From positions 1 to 64,000 of the forward strand of contig NZ_WKKF01000004.1 of the NCBI RefSeq assembly GCF_009674765.1: a stretch of DNA of 64,000 nucleotides, read 5' to 3'. Positions 54,278 to 63,071 of this stretch are shown one piece after another. A program made the position numbers and the translations under genes. The DNA comes from Metabacillus idriensis. GTDB taxonomy: Bacteria; Bacillota; Bacilli; Bacillales; Bacillaceae. Under the pieces are notes generated by a model that was not told where the DNA came from, did no database searches, and saw nothing but the letters and a program-made list of their open reading frames with translations. Position 1 is the first letter of the stretch, and every line of letters starts with the position of its first letter.

Positions 54278-54829
54278 ATGTCACACAGTGAACCTAGATA
54301 CATTTGGATTGCCGTTTCTTTGTTATTAGCAGTCTCAAGTTTTTTTGTCATCCTGATTGTTCCGTATACCATACATAACATTTTATTTCACACGATGAAT
54401 ACTGCCACGATCCAAACGCCTAAGCTTGTGCTGTATATGTATGGAATCTCAATTGGAATAATTGCTCTTGCCAGTTTTTTGATGTATTTAAATCAGAAAA
54501 AACTATGGAAGGCTGCATTGCCTCTGGCCATTATTGGGTTTATCGGGATTGGACTTGGCACAGATCACTATAAAGTAGTGACCTACGATGAAATTAAGTT
54601 CAGCAGTCCATGGTCCTTTTCTGAAACAAGCTATAAGTGGAAGGATGTTAAAGAAATTATCACGGAAGATTCTGATGACGCGGCGGTTAACTGGCAGGTA
54701 AAGTTTTTATTCAAAGATGGAGAAGAACTTATCTTTCTTCGTGACAGAAGATTTAACAGCGATCACGCAAATTTTTATTCTGCTGCAAAAATGAACGGAG
54801 TTCCTTATAAAGGAATAAATGATAAATAA
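54278..54829 (+). CDS. Uncharacterised membrane protein
   Basis: 183 aa. Three membrane segments (about 9-31, 46-66, 75-93) followed by a soluble C-terminal domain of about 85 aa with short beta-strand-like stretches (VNWQVKFLFKDGEELIFLRD). TAGGGGG site. No family recognised. Own terminator. Confidence 0.7.
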   Translation: MSHSEPRYIWIAVSLLLAVSSFFVILIVPYTIHNILFHTMNTATIQTPKLVLYMYGISIGIIALASFLMYLNQKKLWKAALPLAIIGFIGIGLGTDHYKVVTYDEIKFSSPWSFSETSYKWKDVKEIITEDSDDAAVNWQVKFLFKDGEELIFLRDRRFNSDHANFYSAAKMNGVPYKGINDK

Positions 54830-54830
54830 T

Positions 54831-54863
54831 AAAAAGGCTTTCGGATACCCGAAAGCCTTTATA
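54831..54863. terminator. Bidirectional terminator
   Basis: AAGGCTTTCGG/CCGAAAGCCTT with loop ATAC; lies between the convergent membrane-protein gene and isp. Confidence 0.9.
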
Positions 54864-54870
54864 AATTTGC

Positions 54871-55839
54871 TTATACTCCAATTGATGAAGCAATATTTTC
54901 TTTTTTAAGAAAATCAGCCAGCAGGTCTGGAGCCGTCAAGTAGATTAAGCCGTTTCCTTCAAGACTCTTAGGAAAGCCGAGAGGTATCGTGCGTTTCATC
55001 AGCTGGGCATAGATTTCCGGTTCTGAAAGCTTTCTTTCGAATTCACTCTCAGCAAGCTTCTTGACTAACGCAAGAGCGCCTGAAACATGCGGTGCGGACA
55101 TGGATGTTCCGCTGAATACGGCATATTTTCCGCCGGGAATGGTAGATATGATTTTCTCACCAGGTGCCACGGCGTCTATTTCATTATTTGAATTAGTAAA
55201 GTAAGAAGATTTTCTTTGGAGGCTGATAGCTCCGACTGAAATGACTTCATTGTAGCAGCCGGGGTACGAAAATTCCGATGTTTTGCTGTTGCCGTCTCCT
55301 TCATTGCCTGCTGAACACACAACGAGAATTTGGTTTTGTACAGCTTTTTGTATCACTTCATGAAGCTCAGGCACATCGGATGGTCCGCCGAGAGACATTG
55401 AAATGATATCAGCCTTTTCTGAAATGGCATATTCAATGGCGTTGATAATCCACTCATAGGCACCTGATCCTTCTTCTCCCGCAAGTGCTTTTAAAATAAG
55501 CAGCTTAGCTTCAGGTGCAACACCAATTACACCTGATTCCGCATTTACGGCAGCAATCGTACCGGCTACGTGAGTTCCGTGGCCGCTGTAATCTGTAAAT
55601 ACGTCAGGCTCTCCATTATCATCATCAGTAAAGTTGCGGCCGCCGATTACTCTGCCCTCTAAATCCGGATGCTGTGTGTCACATCCTGTATCAATTACTG
55701 CAATCAACACATCTTTGCCTTTAAATCCTTTGCTCCATAATGCGGGGGCTTGAATCATATCCACGCCTTCCGGGATTTGCTGAGCCTCTACAAGATGATT
55801 GTCAACTTTGTACGGGATCAATTTAATAGACTTTTCCAT
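54871..55839 (-). CDS. isp: Intracellular subtilisin-type serine protease (ISP)
   Basis: 322 aa from ATG 55839 (GGAGGGG). No signal peptide; the N-terminal propeptide has the ISP inhibitory motif LIPY (7-10). Catalytic Asp50 (VIDTG), His87 (GHGTHVAG), Ser246 (SGTSMSAP). Acts in the cytoplasm in stationary phase after removal of the propeptide. Confidence 0.93.
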   Translation of the reverse strand: MEKSIKLIPYKVDNHLVEAQQIPEGVDMIQAPALWSKGFKGKDVLIAVIDTGCDTQHPDLEGRVIGGRNFTDDDNGEPDVFTDYSGHGTHVAGTIAAVNAESGVIGVAPEAKLLILKALAGEEGSGAYEWIINAIEYAISEKADIISMSLGGPSDVPELHEVIQKAVQNQILVVCSAGNEGDGNSKTSEFSYPGCYNEVISVGAISLQRKSSYFTNSNNEIDAVAPGEKIISTIPGGKYAVFSGTSMSAPHVSGALALVKKLAESEFERKLSEPEIYAQLMKRTIPLGFPKSLEGNGLIYLTAPDLLADFLKKENIASSIGV

Positions 55840-56005
55840 TACAACCCCTCCTATCATTTCTTAAGAAACAAATGTTAAGGCCAGAGACAGAGGTATAATA
55901 ATCGGAACTTTCTGTTAAATTTTATCATTTTCTATCAATTCTAGCAAATGCCAAATAGACTAGAGATGAATAATGAAAATGGCATAGGGACTATTTAGAC
56001 TGACA

Positions 56006-56037
56006 AAACAAAAATACGGTCAATTAAGACCGTATTT
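56006..56037 (-). terminator. ytlACD terminator
   Basis: On the minus strand AAATACGGTC/GACCGTATTT with loop TTAATT, then TTGTTTTG. Confidence 0.88.
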
Positions 56038-56038
56038 G

Positions 56039-56845
56039 CTATTCATCATCCTTAACCAGCTTTCTCTCCAGCAGTTCAACGGCCTGATACATAATGGTTG
56101 CAAAGCAGGCAATGATGATAAGCGAGAGGAGGACAAGCGTAAAGTTGAAGACCTGAAAGCCGTAAATGATCATGTAGCCCAAGCCTTTTGCGGATACCAG
56201 GAATTCTCCTACAATGACTCCAACCCATGAGAGTCCTACATTGACTTTAAGGGTAGATATGATGGTTGGAAACGATGCAGGCAGTACGGCTTCTTTGAAC
56301 ATTTGCCATTTCGAGGCGCCAAATATTTGAAGAACCTTCAGATAATTGGAATCCATTTCTCGGAATGCCGTATAAACTACGATCGTTGTTATAATGATAG
56401 AGATAATGGCACCCATTGCAATGATAGAGAAATAACCCGGTCCAAGAGCAACAATTAAAATAGGTCCGAGCGCTACCTTTGGCATTGCATTTAAAATGAC
56501 CAAGTAAGGATCAAGAATGTTTGACAGCCGCTTAGACCACCATAGAACAGCTGCAAGCACAGTACCGGACAGGGTGCCGATTATAAAGCCAAGAACGGTT
56601 TCAAATAAGGTGACGCTCAAGTTTGATAAAAGAGACCCGTCAGCTATCTTTACTAAAAACAGGTTCCATATTTTAGAAGGATAACTGAAGAGCAGAGGAT
56701 CAATCCATTCTCTATTCCCTGCTATTTCCCAAAGGGAGAAAAACGTGATAAAGATAAGAAGCTGATAAAACCTTACCCAGTTTTTCTCTTTTTTCAAGCC
56801 TTTTAAATAGGATTGATGCAGTCTGTTTAATTCATTCTTTTCCAT
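56039..56845 (-). CDS. ytlD: ABC permease YtlD (nitrate/sulfonate/pyrimidine type)
   Basis: 268 aa, six membrane segments, SsuC/ThiX-type BPD_transp_1 with [20 protein letters not shown] and an EAA loop [20 protein letters not shown]. Last gene of a three-gene importer, overlapping the ATPase gene. Confidence 0.85.
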   Translation of the reverse strand: MEKNELNRLHQSYLKGLKKEKNWVRFYQLLIFITFFSLWEIAGNREWIDPLLFSYPSKIWNLFLVKIADGSLLSNLSVTLFETVLGFIIGTLSGTVLAAVLWWSKRLSNILDPYLVILNAMPKVALGPILIVALGPGYFSIIAMGAIISIIITTIVVYTAFREMDSNYLKVLQIFGASKWQMFKEAVLPASFPTIISTLKVNVGLSWVGVIVGEFLVSAKGLGYMIIYGFQVFNFTLVLLSLIIIACFATIMYQAVELLERKLVKDDE

Positions 56846-57605
56846 CAAGCTGATCCAGCTCCTTCCAAATGTGCTGAAACAGGTCTGTAAAGGAGGGATG
56901 CTGTCTCGCTGTAAATGGTGTCATGTTTTTTAATTCTTCTGGAACTTGAAAGATTTGAGCGATTCTGCCGGGTTTTGTGGAAAGAAGAAAGATGCGGTCA
57001 CTCATAGCGATGGCTTCACCGATATCATGTGTGACAAGCAGGGCCGTTTTCCTGAAATCCTTCAATGTGCTCCAAACAAGGTCTTCGAGCTTAAGCTTTG
57101 TTTGATAATCCAGCGCAGAAAATGGTTCATCAAGCATGAGAAGCTTAGGATTCGTTGAGAGCGTTCTGACCAGAGCTGCACGCTGCCTCATACCGCCTGA
57201 AAGCTGGCGCGGATATTTCTTCTCGACATTCTCAAGTCCCATATCTTTCAGCAGAGAAAGGCTTTTCTTTATCGCATCAGCTGACATGCTGCCGCCGATT
57301 TTTAATCCGAGCAGAATGTTTTCTTCAATTGTTTTCCACGGGAAAAGGTAATCCTGCTGCAGCATGTATCCAATGGCAGATGTGTCATGTTTGACCGGTC
57401 TGCCTTCCATTAAAATGCTGCCTTTTGTAGGTGAGATCAGGCCCGCGATAATGGACAGCAATGTAGTTTTGCCGCATCCGCTTGGGCCAAGAAAGGAGAT
57501 GAATTCTCCTTCCTCTACTTGTAAATCAATATCCTCTAATGCAAGAGTTGCTGATTCTTTTGTAAAGTACATATGGTGGATATGCTGGACCGTCAAGAAA
57601 GACAT
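56832..57605 (-). CDS. ytlC: ABC ATPase YtlC
   Basis: 257 aa. Walker [11 protein letters not shown]-loop [11 protein letters not shown], signature LSGGMRQR, Walker [14 protein letters not shown]-loop VTHD. SsuB/TauB-type ATPase partner of YtlD. Confidence 0.88.
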   Translation of the reverse strand: MSFLTVQHIHHMYFTKESATLALEDIDLQVEEGEFISFLGPSGCGKTTLLSIIAGLISPTKGSILMEGRPVKHDTSAIGYMLQQDYLFPWKTIEENILLGLKIGGSMSADAIKKSLSLLKDMGLENVEKKYPRQLSGGMRQRAALVRTLSTNPKLLMLDEPFSALDYQTKLKLEDLVWSTLKDFRKTALLVTHDIGEAIAMSDRIFLLSTKPGRIAQIFQVPEELKNMTPFTARQHPSFTDLFQHIWKELDQLDGKE

Positions 57606-57617
57606 GCTGAAACCTCC

Positions 57618-58604
57618 TTACTTTGCAGCGTCTTCTGCGAACTTCGTATTAACCAGTGTTCCGTGCTCAATGCGTTCAGGCAATTCGTTCGCTTCTTCCA
57701 TGATGTTTTGAAGATTCGTCCATTCTGCCTCATCAAGGATTGGATCAGTCGCAAAAGATCCCTGCTCTTTATAGCGTTCGACTACTGTTGTGATAAGCTC
57801 AAGGTCTGTATCTTTAAATTGCGGGGCAATAGTCTTTGCAATGGTTTCAGCGCTGTTTTCTTCCACCCATTGCTGAGCTTTATAAATGGCTTTTGTGAAT
57901 TTTTCTGCTGCTTCTGAATCCTCTTTTAAGAAGCTTTCTTTTGCCATAAATGTTGTATAAGGAACTTTTCCTGATTCATTCCCGAATGATGCCACAATGT
58001 GACCGGTTCCTTCTTTTTCAAAAATGCTTGCTGTAGGCTCAAAAAGCTGGACAAAATCGCCGGTTCCTGAAGCAAAGGCGCTCGGAATATTGGCAAAATC
58101 AATATTTTGAATCAGATTTAAATCATTTTGCGGATCAATACCGTGCTCCTTTAAGACGAATTCTCCAACCATCTGGGGCATTCCGCCTTTCCGCTGGCCA
58201 AGGAAAGTGCTGCCTTTCAGCTGATCCCAGCTGAAATTCTCGATTTTTTCTCTCGAGACTAAAAAGGTTCCGTCCGTTTGTGTAAGCTGGGCAAAATTGA
58301 TTACGGGATCTTTAGAGCCTTGAGCAGAAACGTAAATCGACGTTTCAGAGCCGACAAGTGCAATATCCGCACCATCTGAGAGAAGAGCTGTCATTGTTTT
58401 ATCTCCGCCCCATGTTGTTGTAAGCTCAACATCAAGACCTTCTTCTTCAAAAAAACCTTCAGACATTGCCGCATACAATGGTGCGTAAAAAATGGAATGG
58501 GTAACTTCAGCCAACCTGATTTTTTCAGGCTTGTTTTGATTGCACGCACTTAGTGTAAAAATAAGAAGAGCGAGTACCGCAAAACCGATGAGACTTTTTT
58601 TCAT
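57618..58604 (-). CDS. ytlA: ABC solute-binding lipoprotein YtlA (NMT1/SsuA type)
   Basis: 328 aa. Lipobox LSAC with Cys21; NMT1/THI5-like fold: IRLAEVTHSIFYAPLYAAMS, EEEGLDVELTTTWGGDKTM and GADIALVGSETSIY. Such proteins bind sulfonates, nitrate or thiamine-precursor pyrimidines. The pocket cannot be assigned by eye. GGAGG site; first gene of the operon. Confidence 0.87.
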   Translation of the reverse strand: MKKSLIGFAVLALLIFTLSACNQNKPEKIRLAEVTHSIFYAPLYAAMSEGFFEEEGLDVELTTTWGGDKTMTALLSDGADIALVGSETSIYVSAQGSKDPVINFAQLTQTDGTFLVSREKIENFSWDQLKGSTFLGQRKGGMPQMVGEFVLKEHGIDPQNDLNLIQNIDFANIPSAFASGTGDFVQLFEPTASIFEKEGTGHIVASFGNESGKVPYTTFMAKESFLKEDSEAAEKFTKAIYKAQQWVEENSAETIAKTIAPQFKDTDLELITTVVERYKEQGSFATDPILDEAEWTNLQNIMEEANELPERIEHGTLVNTKFAEDAAK

Positions 58605-58738
58605 ATAAAATCCTCCTTGGTGACAGACACCATCAAAAAATATTAAAATGAGTATCCAGTTTTGTAACGCCTAGAATAATGTATGAGAGCGAAAAAAATA
58701 TGTGAATGCCTATAAATGATTTTGCGAGGTGCAAGAAA

Positions 58739-59521
58739 ATGGAGAATGGTTCAATTATCGAGCGTCAGCTGCTGCCGTCGCCTAATCCTAAAATCAGACT
58801 GCAGCTCGTCACCTATTTATCAGAAGGGCTTAAGGTAAAGGGACTTCTTGCTGAACCTGAGAAAGAAGGAAAATATGACGGTTTTCTATATTTAAGAGGC
58901 GGCATTAAAAATGTCGGCAAAGTCAGAGCGGGACGAATTGTACAATTTGCTTCAGAAGGCTTTGTGGTGATGGCTCCGTTTTACCGGGGGAATCAAGGGG
59001 GAGAAGGAAACGAAGATTTCGCGGGAGATGACAGATACGATGCTCTGCATGCGCTCACTCTTTTAAAAAAACATCCTAAAGTTGATCAGGAACGAATACA
59101 TGTCTTCGGATTTTCAAGGGGAGGAGTGATGGCGCTTTTTGCAGGAATCTTAGACCCGGACGTCCGTTCAGTCGTTACATGGGGCGGCGTTTCTGATATG
59201 GCCCTTACATATGAGGAGCGGGAGGATTTACGGAGAATGATGAAGCGGGTGATAGGAGGGACACCTTCAAAATATCCTGAAAGATATAAGTGGAGAACTC
59301 CGCTGTATAATCTGGATTCATTAAAGGCTCCAATTCTTATTATTCATGGTGCTCATGATCAAAATGTATCAGTCGAACATGCTTACCTGCTTGAAAAAAG
59401 ACTCGGTGAACTTGGAAAAAGCGCAGATACGATGTATTTTGAGGAATATACACATTACTTTCCTCCTGCCGTTAACCGGAAAGTAGTAAGAGAGCTGACT
59501 TCCTGGATGAAAAAGCAATAA
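58739..59521 (+). CDS. ytmA: Alpha/beta hydrolase YtmA (prolyl-oligopeptidase-like)
   Basis: 260 aa from ATG 58739 (GCGAGGTG). Nucleophile elbow GFSRGGVMAL (Ser about 138), acid in IIHGAHDQNVS, His in YTHYFPP. Single-domain S9-like hydrolase; substrate unknown. Divergent from ytlACD. Confidence 0.85.
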   Translation: MENGSIIERQLLPSPNPKIRLQLVTYLSEGLKVKGLLAEPEKEGKYDGFLYLRGGIKNVGKVRAGRIVQFASEGFVVMAPFYRGNQGGEGNEDFAGDDRYDALHALTLLKKHPKVDQERIHVFGFSRGGVMALFAGILDPDVRSVVTWGGVSDMALTYEEREDLRRMMKRVIGGTPSKYPERYKWRTPLYNLDSLKAPILIIHGAHDQNVSVEHAYLLEKRLGELGKSADTMYFEEYTHYFPPAVNRKVVRELTSWMKKQ

Positions 59522-59584
59522 AATCGGGGGTTTGAGCCGAATGAATATGTTAAAATAACGATATATGAAAAAGGAGTGATGGAG

Positions 59585-59827
59585 ATGGGTATGCCTTTAG
59601 AATTGAACACGATGATCGTGACAAAAGGGAGAGAAAACCGACTAGAAGAGAATCTATTTTCTCTCGAGAAAGAGGGCTATCGCATTTATCCGCTGGAGAT
59701 TCCCGTTGAAGTCAGAAAAACAAAAGAAGGGGACGTTAGCGGACAGGCTCTGATCAAAAAACTTGAGCTTTCTGATTCTAAAACCATTCTGACTTATCAG
59801 CTGATTGCGCTGAAGTCTACAAATTAA
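59585..59827 (+). CDS. ytmB: YtmB-like small protein (DUF2584)
   Basis: 80 aa from ATG 59585, eight bases after AAGGAG; ATG 59579 is too close and 59591 also possible. MGMPLELNTMIVTKGRENRL, YPLEIPVEVRKTKEGDV, TYQLIAL. Soluble, function unknown, conserved next to ytmA. Confidence 0.8.
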   Translation: MGMPLELNTMIVTKGRENRLEENLFSLEKEGYRIYPLEIPVEVRKTKEGDVSGQALIKKLELSDSKTILTYQLIALKSTN

Positions 59828-59844
59828 CATTTAACGTAAGAAAA

Positions 59845-60035
59845 GGATTGTCCAATAAGTCTCAAAAATGAAGCAGGCAGGAAAAATTACTGTTATTTCC
59901 TTTCTGCTTTTTTCTATGGGGGTCTTTTCATAACTTTGTTATTTTTAGACTCCATGTTACAAACTATAAGTTCCTGGAGCGGAAAGGAACGGACAACATT
60001 AATATTCCAAAACATTAATTATGCGAAAACAGACT
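59845..60035 (-). repeat. R1 dispersed repeat, copy 3, internally deleted
   Basis: Its ends match copy 4 in inverted orientation over long blocks (for example GGATTGTCCAATAAGTCTC, ATGAAGCAGGCAGGAAAAA, CTTTTCATAA, CTGGAGCGGAAAGGAACGG, ATTATGCG, AAACAGACTTTC). The middle of about 100 bp, with GGCTGGGAGCC and CCCGCAGG, is missing. Confidence 0.85.
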
Positions 60036-60060
60036 TTCTGGACAGCCCCTTTCTGTATAT

Positions 60061-60729
60061 TTATTCAGATATCCGGCCCTTCAGCGTGCTATTTTTCATC
60101 CATGCCAAAAATTCATTTAACTTCGTCATTGTAGTGATATTTTGGTTGCATGTATGAGGGTTCTGGCAAATATAATTTCCGCGTTTAATGAAAGTTCCAG
60201 GTTCGGCTCCTTTAATTTCTGCAGTAAACATACCTACCTCTTCAAACCTGTTGCAGATTGTGCAAATGCCTTTTTGATGGATGCTGCTGAACGTGCCTTG
60301 CAGGCCCATGAGTTTATTGGATTGAGGGGCTATTATATATTGTTTGCCAGATCCTTTATCATGCCAGCTTAAGTATGAAATTTCCGTGAAATCCAGTGCT
60401 TCTAATGAAGAAGGAGCCTTTATTTTCTTAGCTTTTGGAAACAGCTTTTTTATCGTTTGCTCGGTTACATGTTTAAACGGGATGACAAATGGTTTCAAAC
60501 GCAAAAGAAAGACATCCGCATCAGACTTATCTTTGACTGCATTTATGGGTGACAGCAAATCAATTTGTTCAGGTTTAATTTCGTCAAATAATGTTAATGT
60601 CCTTTCCTGTGCAAGAGATTTTAAGGCATTTAACACGTTCGGGTCATTAACCGTACCATATCCATTCACAAGCAGCTGTGTCTGCGCCTTAATATAGTTG
60701 TATTGGTCGCTTCTGATAAAAGGTTCCAT
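60061..60729 (-). CDS. FusB/FusC-family EF-G-binding protein
   Basis: 222 aa, close to FusB (213). N-terminal four-helix part and C-terminal treble-clef zinc finger: CTICNRFEEVGMFTAEIKG ... YICQNPHTCNQNI. Family members bind EF-G and rescue it from fusidic acid; chromosomal homologues in Bacillus are less clear. It lies between inverted R1 copies 3 and 4. No terminator seen before R1 copy 3. Confidence 0.88.
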   Translation of the reverse strand: MEPFIRSDQYNYIKAQTQLLVNGYGTVNDPNVLNALKSLAQERTLTLFDEIKPEQIDLLSPINAVKDKSDADVFLLRLKPFVIPFKHVTEQTIKKLFPKAKKIKAPSSLEALDFTEISYLSWHDKGSGKQYIIAPQSNKLMGLQGTFSSIHQKGICTICNRFEEVGMFTAEIKGAEPGTFIKRGNYICQNPHTCNQNITTMTKLNEFLAWMKNSTLKGRISE

Positions 60730-60839
60730 AGTATGTTCACTCCATTCATGCTGCCTTAATAATAAAAGGCTTAATTTTAGAATAAAAGAAGTGCTTCATT
60801 TTTTATATGGTGAGAATGATTAAGAAATAAACTCTGCAC

Positions 60840-60886
60840 AAAACAGCACTGATGATCCATAGGATCAATCAGTGCTGTTTTATTAT
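60840..60886 (-). terminator. Terminator of the CD3324-type gene
   Basis: AACAGCACTGAT/ATCAGTGCTGTT with inner GATCC/GGATC, followed by TTTT on the minus-strand side; partly overlaps the stop codon. Confidence 0.85.
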
Positions 60887-61149
60887 TATTTCGTATAGAC
60901 AATCTTTTTGATTGTTTCGGCTGAAAGGTAATGTTCTTCAGCTAATTCATGAATTTTTTTGCCGCTTTTAAAACCGTTTTTAATTGAAAGGTTTCTGTCA
61001 TCAAGCGCCTTTCTTCCCCCGGAGCGGGTGCCCCACTTATGGTGCGCTGTTTCCGGTTTGGGAATGTAGAGGGTTTCTCCCTGAATGTACTGCTGAATTT
61101 CTGCAATCAGTTCCTCAGGTAAAATAGCGGTTGCGTTCACATATTTCAT
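60886..61149 (-). CDS. CD3324-family (Mor-like HTH) protein
   Basis: 87 aa from ATG 61149, nine bases after GGGGCTGG; the ORF from 61191 has no site. MKYVNATAILPEELIAEIQQ, YIQGETLYIPKP, then a basic helix-turn-helix: IKNGFKSGKKIHELAEEHYL and SAETIKKIVY. Similar to the C-terminal part of Mor activators. DNA-binding role inferred. Confidence 0.78.
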   Translation of the reverse strand: MKYVNATAILPEELIAEIQQYIQGETLYIPKPETAHHKWGTRSGGRKALDDRNLSIKNGFKSGKKIHELAEEHYLSAETIKKIVYTK

Positions 61150-61407
61150 TTCTGCCAGCCCCTTATTTGTGATTGTATAAATAAGGTGCAAAGCCGAGGA
61201 ATAGAAAAGGCAAACGCTTTGGGCGATTTAAATAAGTGTCCGCCCCATGCAAAGTATCGCCTTTTTACTGCCGGGCTTTGCATGAGACGCTTCAGAATCT
61301 GGCAAACGGACTGAATTCACCAAAAACATCACCCCCTTAAAAATGATTTACTTTTTTATGCAATTTTATCATATGGATCTATCTCGAAAAAGAAAAGGGC
61401 ATTTCCA
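61150..61407. other. Non-coding gap upstream of the CD3324-type gene
   Basis: No gene seen. It holds the promoter side of the minus-strand CD3324-type gene and an inverted pair ATGCAAAG/CTTTGCAT around 61238-61282. Confidence 0.4.
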
Positions 61408-61702
61408 GGAAGTCTGTTTTTGCATAATTATTATTTTAGGTTATACATGTTGTCCGTTCCTTTCCGCTCCAGGAACTTGCTTTCCGCGGTCCGGCTGGGA
61501 GCCTCCTAGGCCTGCCTGCGGGGTCTCCCATTTCCCTCTAATTCCCGCAGGAGTCAAGTTTATCCGCCACAATCCACTTGAATTTTGTAAGATGGAGTCT
61601 AATAACAACAAAGTTTATGAAAAGAGCCTACAGAAAAAAGCAGACAGGAAATAACAATTGTTTTTCCTGCCTGCTTCATTTTAGAGACTTATTGGACAAT
61701 CC
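61408..61702 (+). repeat. R1 dispersed repeat, copy 4 (most complete)
   Basis: From GGAAGTCTGTTTTTGCATAA through TTGTCCGTTCCTTTCCGCTCC, GGAACTTGCTTTCCGCGG, GGCTGGGAGCC, ATTTCCCTCTAATTCCCGCAGG, TATCCGCCACAATCCACTTG to ATTGGACAATCC. Inverted relative to copy 3, with the FusB-type and CD3324-type genes between them. Confidence 0.87.
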
Positions 61703-61716
61703 CTTACTTTTTCTTT

Positions 61717-62910
61717 TTATCCAGCAAGCTGTGATTCCTTAATCTTTTGGGGCTTTTTTGTACTGAATTTATTGACGAGCATTGTTAGAGCTCCGTCACC
61801 TGTGACATTTGTTGCTGTGCCAAGGCTGTCCTGAGCGAGGTATAGAGCAATCATAAGGGAAACCATTGTCGGATCAAAGCCGAGCATTGTTTTAAGCAGG
61901 CCGATTGCAGCCATAACTGCACCCCCTGGTACTCCAGGTGCGGCTACCATTGTAACACCAAGCATAAGGATAAAAGGAATCATCATTTCAAAAGATGGTG
62001 TTGTTCCGTTCATAAACAGAACACCCATTGCGCAGCAAACAAGCGTAATCGTACTTCCTGACAAGTGAACAGTTGCCAGCAATGGTACGCTGAAGTCTGC
62101 TATCTTAGACTGGACGCCGGTTTTTTTTACTTGTCCAAGCGTTACGGGAATTGTAGCTGCAGATGATTGTGTCCCCAGTGCTGTAAAGTAGGCAGGAGAC
62201 ATAATCTTTAACAGCTTTATTGGATTGTTTTTAGTCAGCAAACCGCTAGTGCAATATTGAATAAGGAGCATTGTAATATGAAGCACGATAATAAGCACAA
62301 AAACTTTTGCAAAAACAGATAAAATCGACTGAACTTGTCCGCCGTAAGTCATATTTGCGAAAATGCCAAAAATGTGGAATGGGAGCAGCGGGATAATCGC
62401 TGTTTTTATCAATTTCTCAACGATCTTTTGAAAATCTTCAAAGGCATTTTGCAGAGTATTGCCTTTGATGGATGCAAGTCCAATTCCAATGATGAAAGAG
62501 AATAGGAGAGCGCTCATGACTTCCATAACAGGCGGCATTCCAATTTCAAAGTATGGTTTTAATAAAAATTCCTCAGGATTATCAGTCTTTACGAGCTGAT
62601 TTCCAGTAATGAATTTAGGCAGAATAGATAAGCTTGCTGCGAACGCAAGCAGTCCTGCAAAAATCGTAGAGATATAGGCCAGACCTGTAGTAATTCCAAG
62701 CAATTTACCAGCACCTTTACCAAGCTGTCCGATGCCAGGTGCAATAAATCCAATAATAATAAATGGAATGACAAAGCCAATAAAGTTGCCGAATATCCCA
62801 TTAAATGTTGCAAATCCTTTTACAAGCCATTCTGGTGAAATGCTCCCGATTCCGACACCGAGAATAATAGCAAGTATGATTTGGGGCAAAAGTCCGAGCT
62901 TCAATTTCAT
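61717..62910 (-). CDS. Dicarboxylate/amino acid:cation symporter (DAACS)
   Basis: 397 aa from ATG 62910 (GGAGG). About eight membrane helices and two re-entrant loops: AALGTQSSAATIPVTLGQV (HP1 serine-rich), LSGSTITLVCCAMGVLF, GVPGGAVMAAIGLL and LAQDSLGTATNVTGDGALT (the substrate-binding TM8 region). Na+- or H+-coupled uptake of C4-dicarboxylates, glutamate or Ser/Thr; substrate not assignable by eye. Single-gene unit next to pckA. Confidence 0.88.
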   Translation of the reverse strand: MKLKLGLLPQIILAIILGVGIGSISPEWLVKGFATFNGIFGNFIGFVIPFIIIGFIAPGIGQLGKGAGKLLGITTGLAYISTIFAGLLAFAASLSILPKFITGNQLVKTDNPEEFLLKPYFEIGMPPVMEVMSALLFSFIIGIGLASIKGNTLQNAFEDFQKIVEKLIKTAIIPLLPFHIFGIFANMTYGGQVQSILSVFAKVFVLIIVLHITMLLIQYCTSGLLTKNNPIKLLKIMSPAYFTALGTQSSAATIPVTLGQVKKTGVQSKIADFSVPLLATVHLSGSTITLVCCAMGVLFMNGTTPSFEMMIPFILMLGVTMVAAPGVPGGAVMAAIGLLKTMLGFDPTMVSLMIALYLAQDSLGTATNVTGDGALTMLVNKFSTKKPQKIKESQLAG

Positions 62911-63029
62911 GATGTTGTCCTCCTGAAAGATACATGTGTACATGTGTTATAGAATTACTTTAGCACAGGAATGAAGGGTTTGGTATAAAAAATGTTCATT
63001 TTTATTTTATTAATATATGGAAAAGAAAA

Positions 63030-63065
63030 TAAAAAGCCATGCCAGAGTGTATGGCATAGCTTTTA
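63030..63065 (-). terminator. pckA terminator
   Basis: AAAAGCTATGCCA/TGGCATGGCTTTT on the minus strand with a short loop and a T-run, six bases after the pckA stop. Confidence 0.9.
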
Positions 63066-63071
63066 AAAGGT

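Noticed and set aside
61343-61654. 103-aa plus-strand ORF
   Set aside because: Crosses R1 copy 4; no ribosome binding site, repeat artefact.
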